Source: Laceyella sacchari
Lineage (GTDB): Bacteria; Bacillota; Bacilli; Thermoactinomycetales; Thermoactinomycetaceae
Assembly: GCF_004343255.1 (NCBI RefSeq)
Contig: NZ_SMDD01000003.1
Span: 397,038-461,037, forward strand
Reading direction: 5' to 3'
Length of the DNA: 64,000 nt
The notes below the pieces were generated by a model. It saw nothing but the letters and a program-made list of their open reading frames with translations. It searched no databases and had not been told where the DNA came from. Shown here piece by piece: positions 1-8,705 of the stretch (positions are counted from its first letter, which is position 1; every line of letters starts with the position of its first letter). The translations under genes were made by a program, and so were the position numbers.

Positions 1-80
1 ACAAACCGTTGCATCGCCCCGATATAGTTCCCCAGGGTCACGGCGCCAGTCGGTTGGATGCCTGATAATACGCGTTCCAT
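1..80 (-). CDS. trpS: Tryptophan--tRNA ligase, N-terminal fragment (partial)
   Basis: Only the first 26 codons lie in the window; the gene continues beyond position 1. The peptide begins MERVLSGIQPTGAVTLGNYI, the conserved opening of class I tryptophanyl-tRNA synthetases, with the HIGH-type signature (TLGNY) inside it. The enzyme charges tRNA-Trp in the cytoplasm. The start ATG follows an AAAAGGAG Shine-Dalgarno site. A Trp-specific T-box leader lies immediately upstream, which supports the identification independently. Confidence 0.93.
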   Translation of the reverse strand, partial: MERVLSGIQPTGAVTLGNYIGAMQRF

Positions 81-99
81 CTTGACACACTCCTTTTGA

Positions 100-372
100 G
101 AAAATAAAAAAGCCCGCCCCCGTAAGGGACGAGCTTGAACTCGCGGTACCACCCTTATTTGCCCGAAAAACATATACTTCGGGCACACCTCATTCATTCA
201 TAACGGAATAACCCGGGTTTCCTTACTGACGGAATCTATCATATGCCCCCGCGTTCAGGAAAACGGCTCCAAAGCCCATTCATATGGGGGACCGGTTGGC
301 TCGCACCTCCCGCCAACTCTCTTATGCGGCCGCTCCTATACTACTCTCCTTTATCATCGCCGTTGTGCCAGT
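100..372 (-). promoter_or_regulatory. T-box riboswitch controlling trpS (Trp, UGG specifier)
   Basis: Read on the minus strand, this leader has the T-box core GGGTGGTACCGCG (142-154), a Stem I with the AGAGAGTTGG...CCAAC arms (294-321), and an intrinsic terminator (GCTCGTCCC/GGGGGCGGGC followed by T-rich DNA, 100-134). A GAA-TGG-GC specifier loop places the codon UGG at 276-278, matching the downstream trpS. Uncharged tRNA-Trp should stabilise the antiterminator and allow trpS transcription. The 5' boundary is approximate. Confidence 0.93.
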
Positions 373-413
373 ATGAAAATTTTCCCATTCGCATAGGATA
401 CTTAATGATATTC

Positions 414-442
414 ATTTTGCTTCAATATTGCCAAAAAGTCAA
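414..442 (-). promoter_or_regulatory. Candidate sigma-A promoter of the trpS leader
   Basis: On the minus strand, TTGACT (437-442) and CAAAAT (414-419) are separated by 17 bp, just upstream of the T-box leader. The -35 is good and the -10 weak, so the exact element is uncertain. Confidence 0.5.
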
Positions 443-507
443 GCGAGCCCTTATTTACAAAGGGCCGGGAATGTGCTAGTTTTTTTCTAGAATCAGGAGG
501 GACGGAT

Positions 508-1020
508 ATGGGACAAATTTTACCGATTCAACTCACAACCATCGCGCCGATCATTGGGTTCGCCATGGCTTCGACTTTTTTTATCATGCGGTTGAGAGCT
601 TCCAAAAAGCCGACCTCAGCAAAAAAAATCATCATACCGCCCCTGGGGATGAGCACCGGTTTCCTGATGTTCGTGTTTCCAGAATGCCGCATCCCTCTCT
701 CGTGGGCGATCCTGTCCTTTTTGGCGGGAGCCTTGTTCTTCTCGTTGCCGCTCATCAAAACATCCGCATTTGAAATTAAAGGGGACGACATCTACCTGAA
801 GCAGTCTCGCACCTTCGTCGTCATTTTGAGCGGATTGTTTGTGGTGCGCCTCGCCTTGCACAACTACATCGAACATCATATCAGCATCTTCCAGACAGGC
901 GGCGTTTTCTTCATTCTCGCCTTTGGCATGTTGTTGCCGTGGCGCGTCGCCATGCTGTTCCAATATAAAAAGATCAAAGAACAGCTTGGGCAGAAAAACG
1001 TCCCCTCGCCCACAGCCTGA
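508..1020 (+). CDS. ccdC: CcdC-type membrane protein (cytochrome c biogenesis)
   Basis: A 170-residue polytopic membrane protein with about five hydrophobic segments. The cytoplasmic stretch RLRASKKPTSAKKIIIPPLG followed by a MSTGFLMFVFPE segment is the signature I recognise from Bacillus CcdC (YneJ). In Bacillus the protein is encoded near ccdA and is linked to cytochrome c maturation, but its biochemical role is unsettled. Here it stands alone, without ccdA. An AGGAGGGA site precedes the ATG and an intrinsic terminator follows. The neighbouring genes point the other way, so it is probably monocistronic. Confidence 0.85.
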   Translation: MGQILPIQLTTIAPIIGFAMASTFFIMRLRASKKPTSAKKIIIPPLGMSTGFLMFVFPECRIPLSWAILSFLAGALFFSLPLIKTSAFEIKGDDIYLKQSRTFVVILSGLFVVRLALHNYIEHHISIFQTGGVFFILAFGMLLPWRVAMLFQYKKIKEQLGQKNVPSPTA

Positions 1021-1028
1021 CAAGGTAA

Positions 1029-1059
1029 GCCCTCCTTCTTCGGGGGGCCCATTTTTTTT
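1029..1059 (+). terminator. Intrinsic terminator after ccdC
   Basis: A GC-rich hairpin (GCCCTCC paired with GGGGGGC, loop TTCTT) is followed by a run of eight T, nine bases after the ccdC stop codon. Confidence 0.8.
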
Positions 1060-1105
1060 GCAAGACGCCATAATGTCGCGGGACGCGTTTTCCATTAAAG
1101 CTTGC

Positions 1106-1567
1106 TTATGACTCTTGTTTCCACTCCTCCTCAGACACGACGTTAATCCCGTGGCGCTTAAGCAATGCCGCTGTCACTCCTTGTCCTGCTTTCTTCACGC
1201 CTTGAAAGGTGCCGTCATATACGATGCAATTGCCGCATGAGGGGCTTTTCTCTTTCAAGATCGCCTCCTCCACCCCCAGCATTTGGGCTACGCGTAACGC
1301 CTCATAAGCTCCCCGCACAAACGCTTCGGTCACATCTTCTCCGTCCACGGTGACCACTTTTGCCTTTCCATCCAACACATCATGCCCATCACCACCAACG
1401 ATTTCCGCTGGTTTGCGTGGAGTGGACAACCCGCCGAGCTGCTCAGGACAGACGGGCACCGCCTCCCCCCGCTTAATGAGTTCCTGAATCTGCTCCACCC
1501 GATTGTGCTTGCCATCATACCGGCAATGGATACCGGCAAAACAAGCACTCACCAATTTTCTCTTCAT
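1106..1567 (-). CDS. DUF523 family protein
   Basis: A 153-residue cytoplasmic protein. It opens with SACFAGIHCRYDGKHN, then has VPVCPEQLGGLSTPR and LKEKSPSCGN, the three cysteine-bearing motifs that define DUF523 (YbbK-like) proteins. The conserved cysteines (SACxxGxxCRYDG, CPE, SPSCG) suggest a thiol or metal site; the family has no firmly assigned reaction. The chosen ATG at 1567 follows an AAGGGA site; an upstream in-frame ATG would add eight residues but lacks a better ribosome site. It is a single gene between ccdC and a divergently transcribed oxidoreductase. Confidence 0.85.
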   Translation of the reverse strand: MKRKLVSACFAGIHCRYDGKHNRVEQIQELIKRGEAVPVCPEQLGGLSTPRKPAEIVGGDGHDVLDGKAKVVTVDGEDVTEAFVRGAYEALRVAQMLGVEEAILKEKSPSCGNCIVYDGTFQGVKKAGQGVTAALLKRHGINVVSEEEWKQES

Positions 1568-1775
1568 CGTATCCCTTCCCTTGTCTTCCATATAACTCCA
1601 TTTGTTTATCCATCACGCCCTAATGTACCCCTTCTTCACATCCTTATCAACATCCCTTCCGGACCGGAAATCAAACGCACTAGCAAGAAATTTCCGAACT
1701 CAAATAAAAGCCTACTCTAAGTGTTTTAAACTTGATAAAATAGGAAAGTGATCGATATCTCAATTTTTTCCGCTT

Positions 1776-1789
1776 TGTAACCGTTTACT
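1776..1789 (+). promoter_or_regulatory. Candidate catabolite-responsive element (cre)
   Basis: TGTAACCGTTTACT matches 13 of 14 positions of the CcpA consensus TGWAANCGNTNWCA and is nearly palindromic. It lies just before the ribosome-binding site of the oxidoreductase at 1808, where bound CcpA would act as a roadblock or repressor. Single-site evidence only. Confidence 0.4.
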
Positions 1790-1807
1790 GGAGGAGAGTG
1801 TTTCTAC

Positions 1808-3109
1808 GTGTCTGAAAAAGCGATTGTGGTGGGTGGAGGTTTGGCCGGCTTAAGCGCCGCCGCTCGGCTCGCACACAATGGATACGATGTGACCTTGTTG
1901 GAAAAAGCGCCCAAATTGGGTGGCCGGGCGATTACCATTCCGTTGAAAGGATTTAATTTCAACTTTGGAGCGCATGCCATTTACGCCCGCGACAAGTCCA
2001 TTTTGCGCAAATTTGAACATGAAATTGGATTGAATGTCGATTGGAAAGATTTTTCCCCATCCAAAGCCTTTTATGACATGGGATCGTATACAACGCCGAT
2101 GCCGGCAACATTGGAAGGGCTTTACCGTACCAAAGTGCTGGATTCACAAAACAAATTGCGGTTTGCTTATGAAGTGTTCAAAACAATGTCCTCCATCAAT
2201 CGCGGAGAAGAAGGCATCCCTATTGGTGAGTATTTACAAAAAGAAACGCCACAAGTCCGCGATTTGCTTTTGACCATCGCTTCATCCAACTTTTTCACCA
2301 ATGAACCGGAACGCATTCCTTCGACGTTGTTTTTCGATTACTACCGGCGCCTGTTCGCGACCCAACGGGCCGTTTCTTACATCGGCGGCGGCTGGCAAGC
2401 GATCGTGCAGGCTTTCGCCGACATCATCGAAAAAAACGGCGGACGCATCATCACCAAAGAAAAAGTGAGCCGGATCGACTTGGACGGCAAGGAAATCACA
2501 GCCATCTACGGCAAAGAAGACACGGTGTACACCGCAGATCATTATCTATTCTGCATACCGCCCAAAGAATGTAGCCAATTGTTTGCGGAAACGCCTTTGC
2601 AAAAGTATTTCGAAGAATATGTTCGTTACTCCCCCACCAGTGTGGTCGTGTACGACGTCGGCCTTTCCGAACGGATTTCCAGCCCGTTTACTTACATTTA
2701 TCAAAAAGCGCAAAAGGTATTCATCACAGACATTTCATACTATGACACGACCTGTGTACCTGAGGGCGGACAATTGATGCAAGCTGTCGCCTATCTGAAT
2801 GATGAGGAGATCGCCCAAAACAAAGCCGATGAGAAAGTAGCCATCATCGAATCCATTTATGACAAGCACTTCCCCGGCTGGCGCGACCGTCTTGTAGCTA
2901 AACGCGTGTCCAAAAAAGCGACGGTACAGGAAATCAAATGCATTGATGACCAGCGGCTGATGCCGGTCAAATTCCACAGCCTGGCCAACGCTTATTTTGC
3001 AGGTGACTGGTGTCAAGGAAAAGGGCAACTGTCCGAGCTTTCCTTCACCTCCGCTTATGAAGCCACCCGCCGTATCATGAAACACCCTGTTGAAGAAGAA
3101 CAGGATTGA
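1808..3109 (+). CDS. FAD-dependent oxidoreductase (phytoene desaturase / amine oxidase-like)
   Basis: A 433-residue protein. The N-terminal dinucleotide-binding fold reads AIVVGGGLAGLSAAARLA (about residues 5-22), followed by the acidic strand end LLEKAPKLGGRA, the classic GxGxxG...E...GGR arrangement of the FAD amine-oxidase/carotenoid-desaturase superfamily. The C-terminal FAD-contacting segment is ANAYFAGDWCQGKGQLS (about 395-411). No signal peptide or membrane span is evident. The substrate cannot be read from sequence, and no carotenoid genes (crtB, crtN partners) lie nearby, so carotenoid desaturase is only one possibility. GGAGGAGAG precedes the start; GTG at 1808 is the first codon. 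Confidence 0.8.
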   Translation: MSEKAIVVGGGLAGLSAAARLAHNGYDVTLLEKAPKLGGRAITIPLKGFNFNFGAHAIYARDKSILRKFEHEIGLNVDWKDFSPSKAFYDMGSYTTPMPATLEGLYRTKVLDSQNKLRFAYEVFKTMSSINRGEEGIPIGEYLQKETPQVRDLLLTIASSNFFTNEPERIPSTLFFDYYRRLFATQRAVSYIGGGWQAIVQAFADIIEKNGGRIITKEKVSRIDLDGKEITAIYGKEDTVYTADHYLFCIPPKECSQLFAETPLQKYFEEYVRYSPTSVVVYDVGLSERISSPFTYIYQKAQKVFITDISYYDTTCVPEGGQLMQAVAYLNDEEIAQNKADEKVAIIESIYDKHFPGWRDRLVAKRVSKKATVQEIKCIDDQRLMPVKFHSLANAYFAGDWCQGKGQLSELSFTSAYEATRRIMKHPVEEEQD

Positions 3110-3114
3110 TTCGT

Positions 3115-3151
3115 AAAAAGCCCGGCTTGCAAATAGCGAGCCGGGCTTTTT
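3115..3151. terminator. Bidirectional intrinsic terminator
   Basis: AAAAAGCCCGGCT and AGCCGGGCTTTTT form a near-perfect hairpin between the convergent genes ending at 3109 (+) and 3162 (-). A/T tracts on both sides allow termination on both strands. Confidence 0.9.
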
Positions 3152-3161
3152 GTATTTAACA

Positions 3162-3737
3162 TCAACTTAATAACATGACCACACAGGTGCCGATCAATGT
3201 CATCCCCAAGGTCACGGATGCAAACACAATGGAAAATAACTTTTTTTCTTCAGCGTAAGTATGCAGTTGTTCCGGCGTCTTCCCATCCATCCGCTTAATG
3301 TGCGAGCGATGGTTTAAGTTGATAATCAAAAGTATGATCACCGGAACGACAATGAAATACCAAATCGGTATCCCTTCGCGAAATGGGGCCCCTCCTTCGC
3401 GGATGAAGGCCTGTACAAAGAAAAACAAACTACAGGCCGTTTGCAACAAAGCAGTGGAGAACTGATAATTCCCCCAGCTTTCCCCCAGCTTCTCATGTTC
3501 ATATTGTGACAATTCTCCCATGCCGGGGAGCGCTCGCAACAAGGGGTTGCTTTCTTTAAACACCCAGATGCTGACAGGCGTCACCAAAAAGAGCAACCCC
3601 ACCACTAAGAAAAACTGCGGGGCGGTGACATTGAACGCCAGCAACAGTCCCAACAAAAGTAACACGGCAACAAGCAGTCCGTTGAGATACAGCCATTGCC
3701 GTTTGCGCAAAGCTTGTCGTTGTTGGTCTTGCATCAT
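3162..3737 (-). CDS. Unrecognised four-helix membrane protein
   Basis: A 191-residue protein I do not recognise. It has a short basic N-terminus rich in Gln and Arg, two hydrophobic helices at about residues 17-35 and 41-60, a soluble stretch (about 62-93), a helix near 95-111 and 122-142, a charged segment, and a final helix at about 168-190. No catalytic motif is visible. It lies 12 bp downstream of holA in the same orientation and is probably co-transcribed. In many Bacillales rpsT occupies the position beside holA; that gene is absent here. AAAGGAG precedes the paired ATG codons. Confidence 0.7.
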   Translation of the reverse strand: MMQDQQRQALRKRQWLYLNGLLVAVLLLLGLLLAFNVTAPQFFLVVGLLFLVTPVSIWVFKESNPLLRALPGMGELSQYEHEKLGESWGNYQFSTALLQTACSLFFFVQAFIREGGAPFREGIPIWYFIVVPVIILLIINLNHRSHIKRMDGKTPEQLHTYAEEKKLFSIVFASVTLGMTLIGTCVVMLLS

Positions 3738-3749
3738 TGATTGCTCCTT

Positions 3750-4772
3750 TCAAGCGGACATATGCAATCGGAACAGCAATCGTTCGACAGCCAATTCCTT
3801 GTCCACTTTTCCCGATTTGATCTCCTGGTCAGCCGCAATGGCCATCGCTAGCAAAGAACGCAACTGCTTTTCACTGAAAGCCCTCGCTTGGCGCGAAGCC
3901 AATTTCACCGGATAGGGGTGCACTTTCAGCTGTTGCGCCATCTCACGTTCACTCATCCCTTTTCCCGCCAACGTCTTCACTTGAAACATCAGGCGGAATT
4001 GACGAATGACCAGCGCCAAGATTCGCACGGGTTCTTCTTTCTGGAACAGCAAATCATGCCAGATATGAAAGGCGTCTTCCAACTTTCGTTCCGCGATTTT
4101 CTCTGTCAGTTTGAACACATCCTGCTCCAACGTGCGCGGAACCAATTCCGATACGATCTTTGGGGTGACGACTCCGTTCTCACCCACAAACGTGGCCAAT
4201 TTCTCGCATTCTTGATGCAAGAGGTGCAAATCATTTCCCACCAAGACAAGCAGTTCTTTCAGCGCATCGGCGTCGATCCGCACCTGTCGCTCGCGCAACT
4301 GGCGCACAACCCATTCCGCAGCCTCTTTGCCTTTGAGCGAGTCAAATTGCGCCGTACGCGCGCCGGCCAACAATTCCTTCACTACCTTCTTACGCTTGTC
4401 CAAATGGTCACCGTGCAGGGTGAGCACCACCACGCTGGTTTCCAACGGATTTTTTAAATAATGGATCAGTGCGTCCGAATCATGGGAGACACCACTTTTT
4501 CCTTTGCTGGCGGTTAAAAACTGCGCGTTTTTGCCCACGATAAAGCGGCGTTCACCAAAAAAAGGAAGCGTCTCCGCCTCCTGAACCAACATCTGAATCG
4601 GCGTTTCTTCCAAATCCAATGTAACCGCATTACCAAACTCATCTTTCTCGGGCATCACATGCGCACGCAACCCCGACAGCGCTTCTTCAATTAAAAAGCG
4701 CTCGGTGCCGTAAAGAAAGTAAACTGGGTGAATCTTGTTCTGCTTCAGCTCCCGTAAAAGCTCCTGGTTCAC
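3750..4772 (-). CDS. holA: DNA polymerase III subunit delta
   Basis: About 340 residues, the normal size for HolA/YqeN. The protein opens the beta sliding clamp within the clamp-loader complex. Family features seen: HPVYFLYGTERFLIEEAL near the N-terminus (degenerate Walker-A region of delta), a clamp-contact region, and the C-terminal LALVIRQFRLMFQVKTLAGKG helix set. I place the start at the GTG at 4772, because GAGGTGA sits eight bases before it; a GTG three codons upstream (4781) is the alternative. holA follows comEC in Bacillales, as here, but a sigma/anti-sigma pair is inserted between them. Confidence 0.93.
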   Translation of the reverse strand: MNQELLRELKQNKIHPVYFLYGTERFLIEEALSGLRAHVMPEKDEFGNAVTLDLEETPIQMLVQEAETLPFFGERRFIVGKNAQFLTASKGKSGVSHDSDALIHYLKNPLETSVVVLTLHGDHLDKRKKVVKELLAGARTAQFDSLKGKEAAEWVVRQLRERQVRIDADALKELLVLVGNDLHLLHQECEKLATFVGENGVVTPKIVSELVPRTLEQDVFKLTEKIAERKLEDAFHIWHDLLFQKEEPVRILALVIRQFRLMFQVKTLAGKGMSEREMAQQLKVHPYPVKLASRQARAFSEKQLRSLLAMAIAADQEIKSGKVDKELAVERLLFRLHMSA

Positions 4773-4790
4773 TGACTTCACCTCTTCACC

Positions 4791-5495
4791 CTAGTTTACC
4801 TTTTCGCCCCGCTCGACATCAATAGTGAGCTGTTTGGAAGCCCCTTTTTCATCCTGATAAGAGACTTTGACGCGTCGGGCGGAAATCCATTGCATGCGCG
4901 GCTTTTTCCCGCCGACGAACAGCTTTTGCGAATAGGTGGTTTTCGAATCCTTGGTTTTGACCAAAAGGTGGTTGTCGGTCCAGATCGCTTGATATTCACG
5001 ATCCGGAGAAAACGCAATATGGGACTGTCCGTCTTTTTCACTGCTCATGGTGATAAGTACATCAGGCGAAACTTTGCTAGCATTTTTTCGATCGAAGGGA
5101 CTGCCGTCGCCTCGCGAAGTCATCGTTTGTTTCGGCGGATCGCTCATCAACCACCCATTCACCCACACACCGCTCACAAATCCCACGACAAACAGAGCCG
5201 CCATGCCGACAGCCACTCGTCGAGACGGACGCCAGCGCGCCATCCAGCCGGATGGATTCGGACGGGACTCGGACGGTTTGTCCTCCATTTCCGCCAAGAG
5301 CGAATCAACTATACTAGTCGGCGGCATCACTTGCGGCAATCGGGACAGCTCATCGGACAAGGAGCGAAACCCTTCATAAATGCGTGCATCTTCAGGCGAG
5401 CGGGCCAGATGCTTCTCCAACATCTCCTTTTCCACTTGCGTCAAATCACCATCAAGGTCGCGTTGCATCCATTCAATCCATTTTTCACGATCCAT
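4791..5495 (-). CDS. Membrane-anchored anti-sigma factor lacking the zinc ligands
   Basis: A 234-residue protein with a small helical N-terminal domain (1-60), a linker, one transmembrane helix at about 93-117, and an extracytoplasmic domain of about 115 residues. The layout and overlap with the ECF sigma gene (11 bp) identify it as the cognate anti-sigma factor. The usual anti-sigma zinc motif HxxxCxxC appears degenerate: His29 is present, but the following positions are Ser33 and Asp36. It would therefore bind sigma without a structural zinc. It probably holds the sigma factor at the membrane until an envelope signal triggers release; that mechanism is inferred from the family. Confidence 0.82.
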   Translation of the reverse strand: MDREKWIEWMQRDLDGDLTQVEKEMLEKHLARSPEDARIYEGFRSLSDELSRLPQVMPPTSIVDSLLAEMEDKPSESRPNPSGWMARWRPSRRVAVGMAALFVVGFVSGVWVNGWLMSDPPKQTMTSRGDGSPFDRKNASKVSPDVLITMSSEKDGQSHIAFSPDREYQAIWTDNHLLVKTKDSKTTYSQKLFVGGKKPRMQWISARRVKVSYQDEKGASKQLTIDVERGEKVN

Positions 5496-6036
5496 GGGTG
5501 GTGGCCCCTCCTTCCTTATAAGCCGCCAGCCATTGTTTCAACTGCTTGCGTGCCCGAAACAAGTGCGATTTGACCGTATTGATCGGCATCCCCATCGCTT
5601 CAGCGATCTCTTGGTAATTGTACTCCTGAATATACCGCAACACGACCGCCGTTTGTTGCGTTTCCGGCAGGCGGGAAATAGCCTGCTTCAGATCAGTCAT
5701 CATTGCGCCGCCTTCCACTTCGCGGACGGCCTTAACATCTTCACGCCAAAAATCTTCCCGCATTAACACCACCTTCTTCCTTTTACGAAACATATCCATA
5801 CAGACATTGGTCACAATCCGTTGCGCCCAAGTGTGGATCATGGCATCCCCTTTGTATGTCGGCAAATGCTTATACACCTTTAACAAGGCTTCCTGTGTTG
5901 CATCCAGAGCATCTTGCTCATTGTTTAACAAATAATACGCTGTGCGGTACATTGCGACTTCCAATTGCTTCAACACTTGGACGACAGCTTGCCTGTCTCC
6001 CTGTTGCGCGCGCCGGATCAAATCAGAGTCGAGCAA
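5485..6036 (-). CDS. ECF-type RNA polymerase sigma factor
   Basis: About 183 residues, a typical ECF length, with region 2 (DALDATQEALLKVYKHLPTY ... HTWAQRIVTNVCMDMFRKRK) and region 4 (RLPETQQTAVVLRYIQEYNY, then a helix-turn-helix with NTVKSHLFRARKQL). The longest ORF starts at an ATG at 6054, but AGGAGGGG falls inside it and points to the TTG at 6036, which I take as the start. The 3' end overlaps the anti-sigma gene, so the two are translationally coupled. The promoter class it recognises cannot be deduced here. Its place between comEC and holA is unusual for Bacillales. Confidence 0.92.
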   Translation of the reverse strand: MLDSDLIRRAQQGDRQAVVQVLKQLEVAMYRTAYYLLNNEQDALDATQEALLKVYKHLPTYKGDAMIHTWAQRIVTNVCMDMFRKRKKVVLMREDFWREDVKAVREVEGGAMMTDLKQAISRLPETQQTAVVLRYIQEYNYQEIAEAMGMPINTVKSHLFRARKQLKQWLAAYKEGGATTHGS

Positions 6037-6150
6037 CAAAACCCCTCCTACCATTTAGACTTTCTCGTTCAGATCGATGTTGCAACCAGTGTACCATAAA
6101 TTTGCCAGATCCCTTTTGAAAAAAGTTTGCCTTTTTGTTATTCCAACGCG

Positions 6151-8556
6151 CTATCCGTCATTTTGTAAAAAGGGAGCAATCCGTAGCCGACCCGTTTGCA
6201 CCTCCACTTGGATCGCTCCTTGAAGGTCTGTCCGCCAAATATGTATCCGTTCTTTCTGCAAGCGGCGGATCACTTCTGGAGCGGGATGCCCGTAGCGGTT
6301 TCGCCTACCGGCAGAAATGACTGCATGCTCCGGCTTAAGCGCTTCCAACCACTTGGATTGCGTACCTGATCGACTGCCATGGTGAGCCACTTTCAACAGA
6401 TGAATATCGGGCAGGCTCACTTGGCGCAGCAACTGGTCTTCTGTCGGACTTCCCGCATCTCCGGTGAAAAGAAACCGCACCCCTTCTACCGTCAACAGAA
6501 AAACAAGCGAATCTTCATTTCTTTCATGACGTGTGCTGATTCCCGGATGGTAAAATTGCCAATTCACGCCTTCCCCAAGCCTTTCCCATCGCTGCAAACG
6601 CGGTACCTGCACAGGAATGCCCCTGCGACGGATCGCTGTCATCACTTCGCGCTCCATGGGAGATTGGATGGGGGAGGGATTGCGCACCACCCGCTTGACC
6701 GGTATGCGCTCCACAATGGCCTTCACCCCGCCGATGTGATCTAAGTCGCCGTGGGTCATCACCAATGTATCAATCTGGTTGATGCCTCGGAATTTAAGAA
6801 AAGGAACCACTACTCTCCTGCCGGCATCAAAGGAAGCCTCCCTATCCCGCACATCGCGCCCGCCGCCGTCAATTACAATCACCTGACCTGATTTCGCTTC
6901 AACCACCGCACAATCTCCTTGACCCACATCCAGAAATGTGATGCGCGTCGCATCGCTCCCTATTTTTATGCTTGCGGCGATAAAGAACAAGCCGATCCAG
7001 CAAATCCACCCATAGACGCGATGCGCGCCGCTATAATTGCGAAATGCCCCACACCATGCAGCAAAAAGATACCAACTCGCCAATGCGTATGCCATCAGCC
7101 ACCAACCCGGCGGGGTTTGCCACAAGCGATGCAATGGGGTCAACTGCGCCAGCATGCCAACGCCCCCATCCACGATATACAGGCAAAGCGTAACCATCTC
7201 GGCCAACGCACGGGCGCCCGTTTCCCAAACTGCCGCCAACAACACCGAAACCATCCCCAAGGGCGTCACCACTAAGCTGACAATGGGCACAAACAATAGA
7301 TTGGCGACGCCAGACAAAAGCGAATATTCATGAAAATGAACCAGTGCAAACGGCAACGAAACCCCTTGAGCAATCAGCATTCCCGCTAATGCTTGTCGCG
7401 CCCAAGCCCATGGAAGAGGAAGGGCATCACCCAGACTCCCCGTCCCAATGACCAATGCGGCGGTGATGGCATAGGTCAATTGAAAACCTGCTTCTTCCAA
7501 TACATGCGGATTCCAGCCACATTGGAGCAAAAATGAAAGGGCCAAGAAAGATAGCACATCTTGCTGGCGACGCAAAAGGGTAGCGAGCAAAACCATTCCT
7601 GCTGTCAAAGCCGCCCGGATCACAGGGGCGCCCATACCGGTCAGGATAACGTATAACGGAAGCAGAGCCATGACTGTTCCCGCCGCCTTTTCCCGGGTCA
7701 TGCCAAGCCGCTTTAATCCCCGATATCCGACTGCGAGCAACACACTGACATGCAAACCGGAAATGGAGAGCACATGAATGATGCCAAGGGTAGCGTAATC
7801 TTGTTCAATCCGTTCGGAAATCGCTTTTCTCTCGCCCAGCAAAATGCCCCGCATCACACCGCTTGTCTGCTCCGGATACATCCGTTTCACGGTTTCACTT
7901 GCCCAGTTCCGCACTTCGCCCATCCAATACAGAGGGTGGTATCTGGCAACGGCCAACAAACGGAATTCGGACAGCGACTTTCCTTCAGCCAACCAGTAAA
8001 TGCCGCGCCGTGCCAAATATTCTCTGTAATCAAAGGCCCCCGGATTGCGCGGCAGAGGCGGACGTTGAAAAGTGAGTGACATCGCTAGCGTCTGCTGGGG
8101 TTTAATCTGCGCGGCTCGTTGCCACTGGCTGGGATGGGACAAAGCTAGCGTGACGTGCACTGGCTCCCGTTGCGGCAAATGTCGCCACTTCCCACCTACG
8201 CACAACCGCTCCACATCGAGCACAAACAGGAGGCGATCTCCATCACGTTCAGGCAGGGAAGTGACTTTGCCTACCACCGGCATGGATCGGGAGGACTCGG
8301 CGGATGCCCCGATCAGTGGCGAAAGTGCCGACACCGCATGCCCCTCCACCCATGCGATCCGCCCTCCTGCCACGCACACGCCTACCAATAGCAAGGTGAT
8401 AAAAACCCCTTTCCGCCATTGGTAATACGCCCATCCGCCACCCAGCAGTGCGACCGGCGCGGCGAGCAGGTAGACTGTGGCGGGGAGTCGACACCATCCA
8501 TGTACGAAGTAGCCGAGCACCCACGCCAAACTTAACACCACCAAAGGCCGTTTCAT
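6151..8556 (-). CDS. comEC: DNA uptake channel protein ComEC/Rec2
   Basis: About 801 residues. The N-terminal part holds hydrophobic helices and the soluble ComEC_N/DUF4131 region. The central 'competence' domain has many membrane helices (VMRGILLGERKAIS ... LSISGLHVSVLLAVGY). The C-terminal part is a metallo-beta-lactamase-fold domain with FLDVGQGDCAVVE, MTHGDLDHIGG and KVAHHGSRSGT, the metal-binding set proposed to degrade the non-transported strand. ComEC carries single-stranded DNA across the membrane during transformation. The start at 8556 follows AAAAGGAGGTGGGAGA; the longer ORF would add 46 residues and run through a terminator hairpin. Confidence 0.95.
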   Translation of the reverse strand: MKRPLVVLSLAWVLGYFVHGWCRLPATVYLLAAPVALLGGGWAYYQWRKGVFITLLLVGVCVAGGRIAWVEGHAVSALSPLIGASAESSRSMPVVGKVTSLPERDGDRLLFVLDVERLCVGGKWRHLPQREPVHVTLALSHPSQWQRAAQIKPQQTLAMSLTFQRPPLPRNPGAFDYREYLARRGIYWLAEGKSLSEFRLLAVARYHPLYWMGEVRNWASETVKRMYPEQTSGVMRGILLGERKAISERIEQDYATLGIIHVLSISGLHVSVLLAVGYRGLKRLGMTREKAAGTVMALLPLYVILTGMGAPVIRAALTAGMVLLATLLRRQQDVLSFLALSFLLQCGWNPHVLEEAGFQLTYAITAALVIGTGSLGDALPLPWAWARQALAGMLIAQGVSLPFALVHFHEYSLLSGVANLLFVPIVSLVVTPLGMVSVLLAAVWETGARALAEMVTLCLYIVDGGVGMLAQLTPLHRLWQTPPGWWLMAYALASWYLFAAWCGAFRNYSGAHRVYGWICWIGLFFIAASIKIGSDATRITFLDVGQGDCAVVEAKSGQVIVIDGGGRDVRDREASFDAGRRVVVPFLKFRGINQIDTLVMTHGDLDHIGGVKAIVERIPVKRVVRNPSPIQSPMEREVMTAIRRRGIPVQVPRLQRWERLGEGVNWQFYHPGISTRHERNEDSLVFLLTVEGVRFLFTGDAGSPTEDQLLRQVSLPDIHLLKVAHHGSRSGTQSKWLEALKPEHAVISAGRRNRYGHPAPEVIRRLQKERIHIWRTDLQGAIQVEVQTGRLRIAPFLQNDG

Positions 8557-8631
8557 TCTCCCACCTCCTTTTCGCCCAGTTCTTTCTTCCCGCGCCACGC
8601 TCATTCCCTTCTTTTTCCAACAGATTTCAAC

Positions 8632-8660
8632 AAAAAAACACCCATGTCGCACATGAGTGT
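8632..8660 (-). terminator. Intrinsic terminator downstream of dcd
   Basis: On the minus strand, ACACTCATGT and ACATGGGTGT form a hairpin followed by seven T. It separates dcd from comEC. Confidence 0.82.
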
Positions 8661-8705
8661 TCTCTTGCCGGCAATGCGGCTTTTTCCTTCGCACGATCTG
8701 AAGCT

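Noticed and set aside
243-479. Small ORF over the trpS leader
   Set aside because: It covers the T-box and its promoter on the opposite strand and has no ribosome-binding site.
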